From Actinoplanes sp. SE50/110 (lineage in GTDB: Bacteria > Actinomycetota > Actinomycetes > Mycobacteriales > Micromonosporaceae): DNA of 64,000 nt. Positions within the stretch are counted from its first letter, which is position 1. The number at the start of each line of letters is the position of its first letter. The notes beneath the pieces are model-generated. The model had not been told where the DNA came from, did not search any database, and worked only from the letters and a program-made list of their open reading frames with translations. The DNA is taken from NCBI RefSeq assembly GCF_900119315.1, contig NZ_LT827010.1, positions 8,922,001-8,986,000 on the forward strand, written 5' to 3'. The position numbers and the translations under genes were made by a program. Positions 25,271-33,911 of this stretch are shown here, one piece after another.

Positions 25271-25347
25271 CGGGGTGTGGCGCAGTTTGGTAGCGCGCTA
25301 CGTTCGGGACGTAGAGGCCGTGGGTTCAAATCCCGCCACCCCGACCA
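25271..25347 (+). tRNA. tRNA-Pro(CGG)
   Basis: Complete cloverleaf: acceptor CGGGGTG pairs with CACCCCG, the anticodon stem CTACG/CGTAG encloses loop TTCGGGA (anticodon CGG), and the T-loop is GTTCAAATC. CCA is encoded (25345-25347). Confidence 0.96.
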
Positions 25348-25356
25348 GCTTGCAGT

Positions 25357-25390
25357 AAGGCCCGGTTCTCCTCAGGGAAAACCGGGCCTT
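25357..25390 (+). terminator. Terminator after tRNA-Pro
   Basis: 11-bp stem AAGGCCCGGTT / AACCGGGCCTT with a 12-base loop, followed by CTCC; starts 9 bases after the tRNA. Confidence 0.8.
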
Positions 25391-25551
25391 CTCCATGTGG
25401 TGACTGACGACCATGCACCCGCGCCGGCCCGGTCGATGATCGACCGCTGAGTGGCCTGAACGGACCGCAGACGCCCGATCGGCCCTTTCCGGCATCGGCG
25501 GGACCCCGAGCGATGCGGCGCGGTGGAGAACCGCCGTCAACCCCTTCGCGG

Positions 25552-25848
25552 TCAAACGGCGAACTGCGGGCGGACCGGCACTCCGGCCACCGCCGGGCCG
25601 ACCGGGCGGGGCGCCATCTGCTGCGGCACGCAGTAGGGACCGAGCATGGTCTCCACGACCGGCGCGATGGTCTGCCGTTCACCGAGTTGCATCAGCCGGG
25701 TGGCCCGGGCCAGCGACCCGGTCTCACCGTCGCGGAATCCCTCGCGGTATCCGCGCTCGTAGCGCTCCCCACGGCCGAAGGCCCGACCGAGCGCGAAGCA
25801 CGTCGATCCGGCCAGGGCGAGGAGGAAGAGCAAGGCGAAGGGCGTCAC
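25552..25848 (-). CDS. Small single-pass membrane protein
   Basis: 98 residues. A hydrophobic helix begins almost at once (TPFALLFLLALAGSTCFALG), followed by a charged segment with a GRGERYERGYREGFRDGE pattern and a Pro-rich tail. The GTG start is preferred over an ATG 7 codons earlier because GGAAGGAAC lies 6 bases before it. I do not recognise the family. It stands alone between tRNA-Pro and pyrE. Confidence 0.65.
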   Translation of the reverse strand: MTPFALLFLLALAGSTCFALGRAFGRGERYERGYREGFRDGETGSLARATRLMQLGERQTIAPVVETMLGPYCVPQQMAPRPVGPAVAGVPVRPQFAV

Positions 25849-25999
25849 AGCGATGTTCCTTCCGAACAAAGGCCGCTAATTAGGCGAAAAGTACCCCAAA
25901 CAGACATAGAATGCCGTATTGCGGAGATCAAGTACGCCAACGGGTGACGACCGGGGTGCCTGCGCGTCGCCACGCCGCCGCCTGACAAGCTGGGACCTT

Positions 26000-26530
26000 G
26001 TGACTGACTCCATCGACCTCGCCCGCCAGGTCCGCTCCGTGAGCCGCCTGACCGGCGAATTCACCCTGCGATCCGGCCGCACCGCCACCGAATACTTCGA
26101 CAAGTACCAGTTCGAGGCCGACCCGGTCCTCCTCGACAAACTCGCCGAGCGACTCGCCGTGTTGATCCCGGAAGGCACCGAGGTGCTGGCCGGCCTGGAA
26201 ATGGGCGGCATCGCCGTGGTCACCGCGCTGGCCCGGCACGCCCAACTGCCCACCGCCTTCGTCCGCAAGGAGGCGAAGAAGTACGGCACCGCCCGCCTCG
26301 CCGAGGGCGCCGAGGTCGCCGGCCGGCGCGTGCTGGTCGTCGAAGACGTCGTCACCTCCGGCGGCCAGGTCGTCATCTCCACCGGCGAGCTCCGCAAGCT
26401 GGGCGCCCACGTCGACCACGCGGTCTGCGTGATCGACCGCCAGGAGGGGGGATCGCAGGCCCTCGCCGACGCCGGCATCACCCTCCGGGCCCTGCTGACC
26501 AGGGCGGATCTGGACGCGGCGGCTTCCTGA
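26000..26530 (+). CDS. pyrE: Orotate phosphoribosyltransferase
   Basis: 176 residues. The PRPP-binding motif VLVVEDVVTSGGQ and the family motifs TGEFTLRSGRTATEYFDKYQ, GLEMGGIAVVTALA and AFVRKEAKKYGTA (catalytic Lys loop) are present. It joins orotate and PRPP to make OMP in pyrimidine synthesis. No other pyr gene is adjacent, which is common for actinobacterial pyrE. The GTG start has no Shine-Dalgarno, and the frame is open further upstream. Confidence 0.93.
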   Translation: MTDSIDLARQVRSVSRLTGEFTLRSGRTATEYFDKYQFEADPVLLDKLAERLAVLIPEGTEVLAGLEMGGIAVVTALARHAQLPTAFVRKEAKKYGTARLAEGAEVAGRRVLVVEDVVTSGGQVVISTGELRKLGAHVDHAVCVIDRQEGGSQALADAGITLRALLTRADLDAAAS

Positions 26531-26535
26531 CGGAC

Positions 26536-26570
26536 GGCCCGGGCGGGGTCGCGTGATCCACGCCCGGGCC
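26536..26570 (+). terminator. Hairpin after pyrE
   Basis: 10-bp perfect stem GGCCCGGGCG / CGCCCGGGCC with a 15-base loop, starting 5 bases after the pyrE stop. Confidence 0.55.
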
Positions 26571-26610
26571 ATCTCCCCGAATCAAGATCAAATTCATCCG
26601 ATACGCCGGT

Positions 26611-26727
26611 ACGCCGGGGTCCGGATCGCATGCTCCCGCGCGGGCCGGGCCCGGCGATCTGGCCGCTGGCGCGTCCAGGGCGATCGCCGCACCCTTCACT
26701 GTCCGTGCTTGGTCACCGTCCACCCCA
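26611..26727. repeat. Left arm of a long inverted repeat
   Basis: About 115 bp that match the reverse complement of 27314-27430 with only scattered differences. The match covers GGATCGCATGCTCCCGCGCG, then the stretch through GGCGATCTGGCCGCTGGCGC and GTCCAGGGCGATC, and on to CCTTCACTGTCCG. Confidence 0.85.
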
Positions 26728-27137
26728 GAAATCCCAACCCGCAAACCACCCACCCGTCGGGTAGGCACCAGCACGTCGTCGGTCCCTCCGGACCGGAACC
26801 AGCCACATCATGCCGCTCCCGCCGCACGGCCACACCACACCGGTCCCGCCGCACCGCCCGGACCGAGGCGCGTGCGTCGACGGCCGGCTGTCCGCGATTC
26901 GGGCGGCGGGCATGGTGATGCCCGGCCGCGCACGTCGCCGGACAGCGGGGGTTCCCGCCAGGCCACACACCCCGGGCCGCCCAGCAGCCCATCACCCCTG
27001 GCCACCCGCACGGGCGCACCACACCGGGTCACCCGGCGAAAGCACCGCACCCAGCCGCCGGACAGCCGCACGAAACCCGGCTGGAAGGCGAGGCCGGGCG
27101 CCAGCAGACACCACACCCGGTTACCGGCAAGGACGCC

Positions 27138-27243
27138 GCATGGGGCCGCCGGACAAGCCCACCGCATGGGGCCGCCCAGACAAGCGCACCGCATGGGGCC
27201 GCCCAGACAAGCGCACCGCATGGGACCGCCCGGGGAAGGCGCC
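27138..27243. repeat. 27-bp tandem repeats inside the inverted-repeat element
   Basis: Four units starting GCATGGGGCCGCC at 27138, 27164, 27191 and 27218. Units 2 and 3 are identical 27-mers, the first is 26 bp and the last is degenerate. Confidence 0.85.
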
Positions 27244-27313
27244 ATGCCACGGTGGGGTCGGAAGCGAGGCGGGCCGGAGAACAGGCAGGTTCGCCGGGCA
27301 TACGGGGCCGGTC

Positions 27314-27430
27314 CGGGGTTGACCGCGACCAGAAGCGGACAGTGAAGGGCCGCGGTGATCGCCCTGGACGCGCCAGCGGCCAGATCGCCGTGGCCCGGCC
27401 CGCGCGGGAGCATGCGATCCGCACCCCGGC
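27314..27430. repeat. Right arm of a long inverted repeat
   Basis: Inverted copy of 26611-26727. The arms are about 590 bp apart. Differences are mostly in the region facing the interior, and the outer 60 bp are almost identical. Confidence 0.85.
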
Positions 27431-27528
27431 GGATGCGCGTAAAAAACGACCCTGATTTTAAAGTTGATCTTCATACCCGGCCGACCGGACCGGGCCGGGA
27501 TCAGTGACCTGACGGGCGGCTACGTGGG

Positions 27529-28584
27529 CTAGGTGGTCAGTTCGGCGGCCAGGAGTTCCGCGGTCTGGACCGTGTTCAGCGCCGCGCCCTTGCGCATGTT
27601 GTCGCCGGTGACGAAGAAGTCCAGGGCTCGCGGGTCGTCCATGGCGCGGCGGATGCGGCCGACCCAGGACGGGTCGGTGCCGACGGCGTCGATCGGCATC
27701 GGGAACTCGCCGGCTTCCGGGTCGTCGACCAGGATGACGCCGGGGGCGTTGCGCAGGACCTGGCGGGCGCCGTCGGCGGTGACCTCGGCGGCGAAGACGG
27801 CGTGGACGGCGACCGAGTGGCCGGTGACCACCGGGACGCGGACGCAGGTGGCGGAGACCTTCAGGGCCGGCAGGCTGAGGATCTTGCGGCTCTCGTTGCG
27901 CAGTTTCAGCTCCTCGGAGGACCAGCCGAGCGGGCCGAGGTCGCCGGACCAGGGGACCACGTTGAGGGCGAGCGGGGCCGGGAACGGGCCGAGGTCGTCG
28001 CCGACGGCCTGGCGGACGTTGCCCGGGCGGGACCCGAGCAGCCGGTCACCGGCGACCTTGGTGAGCTGGTCGTGCAGGGTGTCGACGCCGACCTGGCCGA
28101 CGCCGGAGGCGGCCTGATAGGACGCGAGGACCAGCTCGCGCAGGCCGTACTCGTCGTGCAGCGGCGCCACCGACATGATCATCGCGGCGACCGTGCAGTT
28201 GGCGCTGGAGACGATGCCGCGCGGCCGGTGGGCGAGCGCCTCCCGGTTGACCTCGGGCACCACGAGTGGAACGTCGGCTTCCATCCGGAAGACGGCCGAG
28301 TTGTCGACCACGACGGCGCCGCGGGACACCGCGATCGGCGCCCAGTGTGCGGCCGCGTCGTCGGGCACGTCGAACATCGCCACGTCGACCCCGTCGAACA
28401 CCTCCGGGGAGGGTGGCAGCACCTGGAGACTTTCGCCGCGGCAGGTCAGAGTCCGGCCGGCCGACCGCGTCGAGGCGATCAGCCGGATCTCGCCCCAGAC
28501 ATCGCGCCGGGACGAGAGCAGGTCGAGCATGACGGTCCCGACGGAACCGGTGGCTCCGACGACGGCAAGCGTGGGCCGCCCCAT
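27529..28584 (-). CDS. asd: Aspartate-semialdehyde dehydrogenase
   Basis: 351 residues. Rossmann motif VVGATGSVGTVML at the N-terminus; catalytic Cys in SSANCTVAAM; later motifs ASYQAASGVGQ and the dimerisation helices are in place. It reduces aspartyl phosphate to aspartate semialdehyde, the branch point to lysine/DAP, threonine and methionine. It starts 8 bases after the lysC stop, so lysC-asd is an operon. The usual NCxT motif reads NCTV, a modest shift within the family. Confidence 0.93.
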   Translation of the reverse strand: MGRPTLAVVGATGSVGTVMLDLLSSRRDVWGEIRLIASTRSAGRTLTCRGESLQVLPPSPEVFDGVDVAMFDVPDDAAAHWAPIAVSRGAVVVDNSAVFRMEADVPLVVPEVNREALAHRPRGIVSSANCTVAAMIMSVAPLHDEYGLRELVLASYQAASGVGQVGVDTLHDQLTKVAGDRLLGSRPGNVRQAVGDDLGPFPAPLALNVVPWSGDLGPLGWSSEELKLRNESRKILSLPALKVSATCVRVPVVTGHSVAVHAVFAAEVTADGARQVLRNAPGVILVDDPEAGEFPMPIDAVGTDPSWVGRIRRAMDDPRALDFFVTGDNMRKGAALNTVQTAELLAAELTT

Positions 28585-28592
28585 CGTCCGGC

Positions 28593-29858
<1,266 letters not shown>

Positions 29859-30016
29859 GGCCAACCAATCCTTTCAGGGCATTCGCCACCACCCTAGCCG
29901 CGTGGGCCCGCGGGCTCGACAGACGATCCCAGAATCCGGCCGTTCCGGCACGACACGCCGAGGCACACCGTCCGGCGTGTCGCGTTCCACGGGCGGAATG
30001 GGGTGAGAATGGCGCC

Positions 30017-30808
30017 GTGCGCCTTCCCTCCGGATCCGTCCGCGGCCTGTCCGCGCTGACCGCCGCCCTGCTGGCCTTCGGCCTGGCCGGGTGCGGCGGT
30101 GGCGACACCCCGGATGCCGCGCCGACCGGCTCGGCGTCCCCGTCCGCGTCCACCGACCCGAACCCGGACGCCCGCAACCAGCTGGCCGGCATGGCCGCGC
30201 TGGCGATGGACCGGCGGTACGCCGCGCTCTATTCGTTCACCGGCGGCGACGGCGTCGCCCGCAACGTGGTGGCCACCGTGGCGAACGACGGCACCTGGCG
30301 GGTGGACATCGCGAACGGCGCGCTCGGCGGCTCGGCGGACGTGTCGATCGTGCACAACCCGAACGGCGTCTACCAGTGCACCGTCTCGATGTCCGGCGCG
30401 CCGATCAACGCCGGCTGCGTGCACGTGGCGTCCAAGGGCGAGAAGGTGCCGGCCCCGTACGACCCCCGGGTGCAGCGCCTGTTGCGGCAGTGGCTGCCGG
30501 TCTTCACCGACCGCAACGCGGCCCTCGCGGTCTCGGTGGCGCAGCCGCTGGACGGCACGCAGGGCTCGGCGTGCTACTCGGTCGATTCGAACGCCGCCTC
30601 CGGGGACGCGCCGGTCGACGTCGGCGTCTACTGCTACGCCCCGGACGGCATGCTCACCGCGGCCCGGGTGGGTTTCGGCGTGCTGAGGCTGGTCCGTCAG
30701 GTGGCCGCGCCGCCGACCGTGCAGTTCCCCGGCCCGGAGGTGGGCGGCGCCGCGATGGGCATGTCCGCCGCCGACCCGGTGCAGGCGCCGTCGGCCGCGG
30801 CCGGCTGA
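30017..30808 (+). CDS. Secreted lipoprotein of unknown function
   Basis: 263 residues. Signal peptide with lipobox LAGCGGG, a Ser/Pro/Thr linker (about 28-50), then a mixed domain with four Cys that could pair (in YQCTV, AGCVHV, ACYSV, YCYAP). No family recognised. The GTG start has a weak -10-like GAGAAT 6 bases upstream. It lies divergently from lysC and just before the leuA leader. Confidence 0.75.
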   Translation: MRLPSGSVRGLSALTAALLAFGLAGCGGGDTPDAAPTGSASPSASTDPNPDARNQLAGMAALAMDRRYAALYSFTGGDGVARNVVATVANDGTWRVDIANGALGGSADVSIVHNPNGVYQCTVSMSGAPINAGCVHVASKGEKVPAPYDPRVQRLLRQWLPVFTDRNAALAVSVAQPLDGTQGSACYSVDSNAASGDAPVDVGVYCYAPDGMLTAARVGFGVLRLVRQVAAPPTVQFPGPEVGGAAMGMSAADPVQAPSAAAG

Positions 30809-30857
30809 GCGATCCCACGATCCGGTCGTTCGGTTAGCCGCCCCGAAGTGGATCACG

Positions 30858-30863
30858 TAACGT
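30858..30863 (+). promoter_or_regulatory. -10 box of the leuA leader transcript
   Basis: TAACGT, 10 bases before the leader-peptide ATG; the transcript would start within a few bases of that codon. Confidence 0.5.
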
Positions 30864-30873
30864 GGTGGTCGAC

Positions 30874-30948
30874 ATGTGGCAGGCGAACCTCCTCCTTCTC
30901 TGCCGCGACGGGGCCTCTTCCCAGGCCGGCACCCCGTCGCGGTGGTGA
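30874..30948 (+). CDS. leuL: Leucine leader peptide of leuA
   Basis: A 24-codon frame starting MWQANLLLLC, with four Leu codons in a row (CTC CTC CTT CTC, 30889-30900) and ending in TGA, 42 bases before leuA. The position, Leu run and following hairpins are those of leader-peptide attenuators known for leuA in actinobacteria. Ribosomes stalling at the Leu codons when charged tRNA-Leu is scarce would shift the downstream RNA fold. I infer the mechanism; the peptide and hairpins are seen directly. Confidence 0.8.
   Translation: MWQANLLLLCRDGASSQAGTPSRW
30903..30942 (+). promoter_or_regulatory. leuA attenuator hairpin(s)
   Basis: An 11-bp perfect stem CCGCGACGGGG / CCCCGTCGCGG (30903-30913 with 30932-30942) begins two bases after the Leu codons. 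A smaller stem GGCCT/AGGCC (30912-30916 with 30923-30927) overlaps it. Confidence 0.7.
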
Positions 30949-30974
30949 CACGCGCCGCCTGCTCGTCTTCCTTC

Positions 30975-30989
30975 TGACTGGAGCAGTCA
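30975..30989 (+). promoter_or_regulatory. Hairpin over the leuA ribosome-binding site
   Basis: TGACTG and CAGTCA pair around the loop GAG, so the likely Shine-Dalgarno GGAG (30980-30983) is half in the stem and half in the loop, 7 bases before the ATG. Confidence 0.6.
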
Positions 30990-30990
30990 C

Positions 30991-32718
30991 ATGTCCACCT
31001 TCGCCGAGAATTCGCAGCGTTCCAGCTCGATGCCCTTCCAGCGGTACGAGTCCTATCAGAAACAGTTCGCGATCGATCTGCCCGACCGGCGGTGGCCCGG
31101 CCGCGTCGTCGAGCAGACCCCCCGCTGGTGCGCCGTCGACCTGCGGGACGGCAATCAGGCGCTGATCGACCCGATGTCCCCGGAACGCAAGCGGCGGATG
31201 TTCATGCTGCTGGTGAAGATGGGCTACAAGGAGATCGAGGTCGGCTTCCCGGCCGCCAGCCAGACCGATTTCGACTTCGTCCGCCAGCTGATCGAGCAGG
31301 ACCTGATCCCGGACGACGTCACCATCCAGGTGCTGGTGCAGTGTCGCGAGCACCTGATCGACCGGACCTTCGAGTCGATCCGCGGTGCCAAGCGGGCCAT
31401 CGTGCACTTCTACAACTCGACCTCGGTGCTGCAGCGCCGCGTGGTCTTCGGCCTGGACCGGGACGGGATCACCGACATCGCCACCCAGGGCGCCCGGCTC
31501 TGCCAGAAGTACGCCGAGATCCACACCCCGGACACCGAGATCTTCTACGAGTACTCCCCGGAGTCGTACACCGGCACCGAGCTGGAGTACGCGCTGGAGG
31601 TCTGCTCCGCGGTGATCGACGTGATCGACCCGACGCCGGCCCGGCCGCTGATCATCAACCTGCCGGCCACCGTCGAGATGGCCACGCCCAACGTGTACGC
31701 CGATTCGATCGAGTGGATGCACCGCCACCTGCCGCGCCGGGACAGCGTGATCCTGAGCCTGCACCCGCACAACGACCGGGGTACCGCGGTGGCCGCCGCC
31801 GAGCTGGGCCTGCTGGCCGGCGCCGACCGGATCGAGGGCTGCCTGTTCGGCAACGGTGAGCGCACCGGCAACGTGGACCTGGTCACCCTGGGGCTGAACC
31901 TGTTCTCCCAGGGCATCGACCCGCAGATCGACTTCGCCGACATCGACGAGGTCAAGCGCACCGTCGAGTACTGCAACCAGCTGCCGGTGCACGAGCGGCA
32001 CCCGTACGCGGGCGACCTGGTCTACACCGCGTTCTCCGGCTCGCACCAGGACGCGATCAAGAAGGGTTTCGCCGCGCTGCAGGCGGACGCGGACGCCGCC
32101 GGCACCCCGATCGACGACTTCACCTGGGGCGTGCCCTACCTGCCGATCGACCCGAAGGACGTGGGCCGCACGTACGAGGCGGTCATCCGGGTCAACTCGC
32201 AGTCCGGCAAGGGCGGCGTGGCGTACATCATGAAGGAGGAGCACAAGCTCGACATGCCGCGGCGGCTGCAGATCGAGTTCTCCGGCGTGGTGCAGCACCA
32301 CACCGACGAGGAGGGCGGCGAGGTCTCCCCGCAGCAGATGTGGGACATCTTCGCGCAGGAATACCTGGTCGAGCACCAGCTGGGCAGCGCCTTCAAGATC
32401 GAGAGCTACAGCACGGCCACCGTGGACGGCAAGGTGGAGATCGACGTCGAGGTGATCCACCGGGGGATGCGGCGGCCGCTGGTCGGCGTCGGCAACGGCC
32501 CGATCGACGCGTTCACCCAGGCGGTCGCGCCGCTCGGGATCAAGGCCCGGGTGCTGGACTACCAGGAGCACGCGCTGACCTCCGGCGGTGACGCCCAGGC
32601 CGCGGCGTACGTCGAGGTCGAGGTCGGCGACCGCGCCTTCTGGGGGGTCGGTATCGACGCCAACATCGTCAGCGCGTCGATCAAGGCGGTGAACAGCGCG
32701 ATCAACCGCGCCCGCTAG
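30991..32718 (+). CDS. leuA: 2-isopropylmalate synthase
   Basis: 575 residues. TIM-barrel metal and catalytic motifs VDLRDGNQALIDPM, SLHPHNDRGTAVAAAELGL and EGCLFGNGERTGNVDLVT, followed by subdomains and a C-terminal allosteric LeuA dimer domain (from about 440) that binds leucine. It condenses acetyl-CoA with 2-oxoisovalerate, the first step of leucine synthesis. It is the type found in actinobacteria (class II LeuA, the long N-terminal arm present). Expression is probably controlled by the leader peptide and hairpins just upstream, and activity by leucine. Confidence 0.96.
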   Translation: MSTFAENSQRSSSMPFQRYESYQKQFAIDLPDRRWPGRVVEQTPRWCAVDLRDGNQALIDPMSPERKRRMFMLLVKMGYKEIEVGFPAASQTDFDFVRQLIEQDLIPDDVTIQVLVQCREHLIDRTFESIRGAKRAIVHFYNSTSVLQRRVVFGLDRDGITDIATQGARLCQKYAEIHTPDTEIFYEYSPESYTGTELEYALEVCSAVIDVIDPTPARPLIINLPATVEMATPNVYADSIEWMHRHLPRRDSVILSLHPHNDRGTAVAAAELGLLAGADRIEGCLFGNGERTGNVDLVTLGLNLFSQGIDPQIDFADIDEVKRTVEYCNQLPVHERHPYAGDLVYTAFSGSHQDAIKKGFAALQADADAAGTPIDDFTWGVPYLPIDPKDVGRTYEAVIRVNSQSGKGGVAYIMKEEHKLDMPRRLQIEFSGVVQHHTDEEGGEVSPQQMWDIFAQEYLVEHQLGSAFKIESYSTATVDGKVEIDVEVIHRGMRRPLVGVGNGPIDAFTQAVAPLGIKARVLDYQEHALTSGGDAQAAAYVEVEVGDRAFWGVGIDANIVSASIKAVNSAINRAR

Positions 32719-32726
32719 TCACCCGG

Positions 32727-32754
32727 TCGCGTGCCGCCGGGAGGCGGCACGCGA
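32727..32754 (+). terminator. Terminator after leuA
   Basis: 12-bp perfect stem TCGCGTGCCGCC / GGCGGCACGCGA with loop GGGA, 8 bases after the stop. Confidence 0.7.
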
Positions 32755-32764
32755 CAGCCGGCCT

Positions 32765-32770
32765 TACGCT
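32765..32770 (+). promoter_or_regulatory. -10 box of the HNH lipoprotein gene (leaderless)
   Basis: TACGCT, 6 bases before the GTG at 32777. Confidence 0.55.
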
Positions 32771-32776
32771 GAGCGG

Positions 32777-33439
32777 GTGCCCCCACGTAACACACTGCTC
32801 CCGCTCCTGCTCACCGTCACCCTCGTCGCCGGTTGCCAGACCGTCGACGCCGGCTCGCCCGGCGGCAGCACCACGACCACGACCCACGCCACCACCGGGT
32901 CCGGCGCATCCGCCGGCTCGGTGGTCAAGCAGCTCGACGGCCTGACCGTCGTCGACAAGGCCGGCTCGATGGCCGGTTACAGCCGGGAGAAGTTCCCGCA
33001 CTGGAAGAGCACCGGCAAGAACTGCGACGTCCGCGACTCGGTGCTGGAGCGCGACGGCACCAAGGTCAAGAAGTCCGGCTGCAACGTGGTGGCCGGCACC
33101 TGGAAGAGCGTCTACGACGACAAGTCGCTGACCGCACCGGGCCAGGCCGACATCGACCACGTGGTGCCGCTGGCCAACGCGTGGCGGTCCGGCGCCGCGA
33201 AGTGGACCACCGATCAGCGCGAGGCGTTCGCCAACGACCTGGACCGGCCACAGCTCGTCGCGGTCTCGGCGGCGTCCAACCGGTCCAAAGGTGACCAGGA
33301 CCCGTCCACCTGGAAACCGCCGGCCAAGGCCGAGTGGTGCACGTACGCCACCGACTGGGTAACCGTGAAGGCGTACTACAAGCTGACCGTGCTCCAGAAG
33401 GAGAAGGACGCTCTGAAGGAGATGCTGGAGACCTGTTGA
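32777..33439 (+). CDS. Exported lipoprotein with HNH (DUF1524/GmrSD C-terminal-like) nuclease domain
   Basis: 220 residues. Signal peptide with lipobox LVAGC, a Thr/Ser/Gly linker, then a domain with the HNH core DIDHVVPLANAW and, later, QLVAVSAASNRSKGDQDPSTW, as in DUF1524 proteins. Four Cys (NCDV, GCNV, WCTY, ETC end) would suit an extracellular fold. Secreted members of this group are taken to be extracellular DNases, but the substrate is unproven. Its stop overlaps the start of the next small gene as ATGA, so the two products may work together. Confidence 0.8.
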   Translation: MPPRNTLLPLLLTVTLVAGCQTVDAGSPGGSTTTTTHATTGSGASAGSVVKQLDGLTVVDKAGSMAGYSREKFPHWKSTGKNCDVRDSVLERDGTKVKKSGCNVVAGTWKSVYDDKSLTAPGQADIDHVVPLANAWRSGAAKWTTDQREAFANDLDRPQLVAVSAASNRSKGDQDPSTWKPPAKAEWCTYATDWVTVKAYYKLTVLQKEKDALKEMLETC

Positions 33440-33834
33440 TGACCGAAGCCAAGACCGATTCCCCAGAGAAGCCCGCGGCGCAGACCACTGCCGCGGCGCA
33501 GCCGACCGCGGCGGCTCCGGCCGCCGCAACGGCTCAGCCCACCGCGGCGGCTCCGGCCGCCGCGGCGCAGCCCGCCGCCGACGCGGGCGCCAGCAAGACG
33601 ACCGACATCGTGCCCGGGCCGGGCGGGGTGATGACCGACGAGGTGGGTGTGGTCACCGGTGACCTCACGCTGCGCACCGAGCTGAAGGACGGCGAGGTGA
33701 CTCTCCGCGTGCAGTACAAGGACGCGGACGAGTGGTACGTGGTCACCGGGGGCAGGTCGAAACTGGCCGACCCCACGGACCTGGACGCGGTGCACTGCAT
33801 CGCTGTCGGGCTGCTCAACCGCCCCGAGGGGTGA
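33439..33834 (+). CDS. Small protein with Ala/Pro/Thr-rich head, unknown function
   Basis: 131 residues. The first ~55 are a low-complexity chain of AAQPTAAAPAA-type repeats. The last ~70 form a compact beta-rich domain (VVTGDLTLRTELKDGEVTLR, VQYKDADEWYVVTGG, DAVHCIAVGLLNRPEG). No signal peptide or membrane helix is seen, so it should stay in the cytosol. The ATG overlaps the HNH gene's stop. With its low-complexity arm it could bind the nuclease or an unrelated partner. I do not recognise the family. Confidence 0.75.
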   Translation: MTEAKTDSPEKPAAQTTAAAQPTAAAPAAATAQPTAAAPAAAAQPAADAGASKTTDIVPGPGGVMTDEVGVVTGDLTLRTELKDGEVTLRVQYKDADEWYVVTGGRSKLADPTDLDAVHCIAVGLLNRPEG

Positions 33835-33843
33835 TCGATACCG

Positions 33844-33874
33844 GTCCGCCCGAGCCATGATGGCTCGGGCGGAC
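33844..33874. terminator. Bidirectional terminator
   Basis: 14-bp perfect stem GTCCGCCCGAGCCA with its complement around loop TGA, between the convergent small gene and oppF. Confidence 0.75.
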
Positions 33875-33911
33875 GGTGCCGTCGGCGTACGAACGAATCG
33901 TGCGGTGGCCC

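Larger units (their letters stand above)
26571..27528. other. Gene-poor kilobase with inverted repeat ends
   Basis: 958 bp between pyrE and asd. Open frames run through it on both strands, but none has a start signal or recognisable protein. The frames on the minus strand are Cys/Gly/Pro-rich products of the repeats. It is bounded by a long inverted repeat (see the two arms) and holds a 27-bp tandem repeat. The right edge (27439-27475) is A/T-rich. Confidence 0.6.

Noticed and set aside
26808..27424. Minus-strand frames of 130-200 residues inside the inverted-repeat element
   Set aside because: Cys/Gly/Pro-rich sequence generated by the repeats. No ribosome site or -10 box, and the other frames are open as well.
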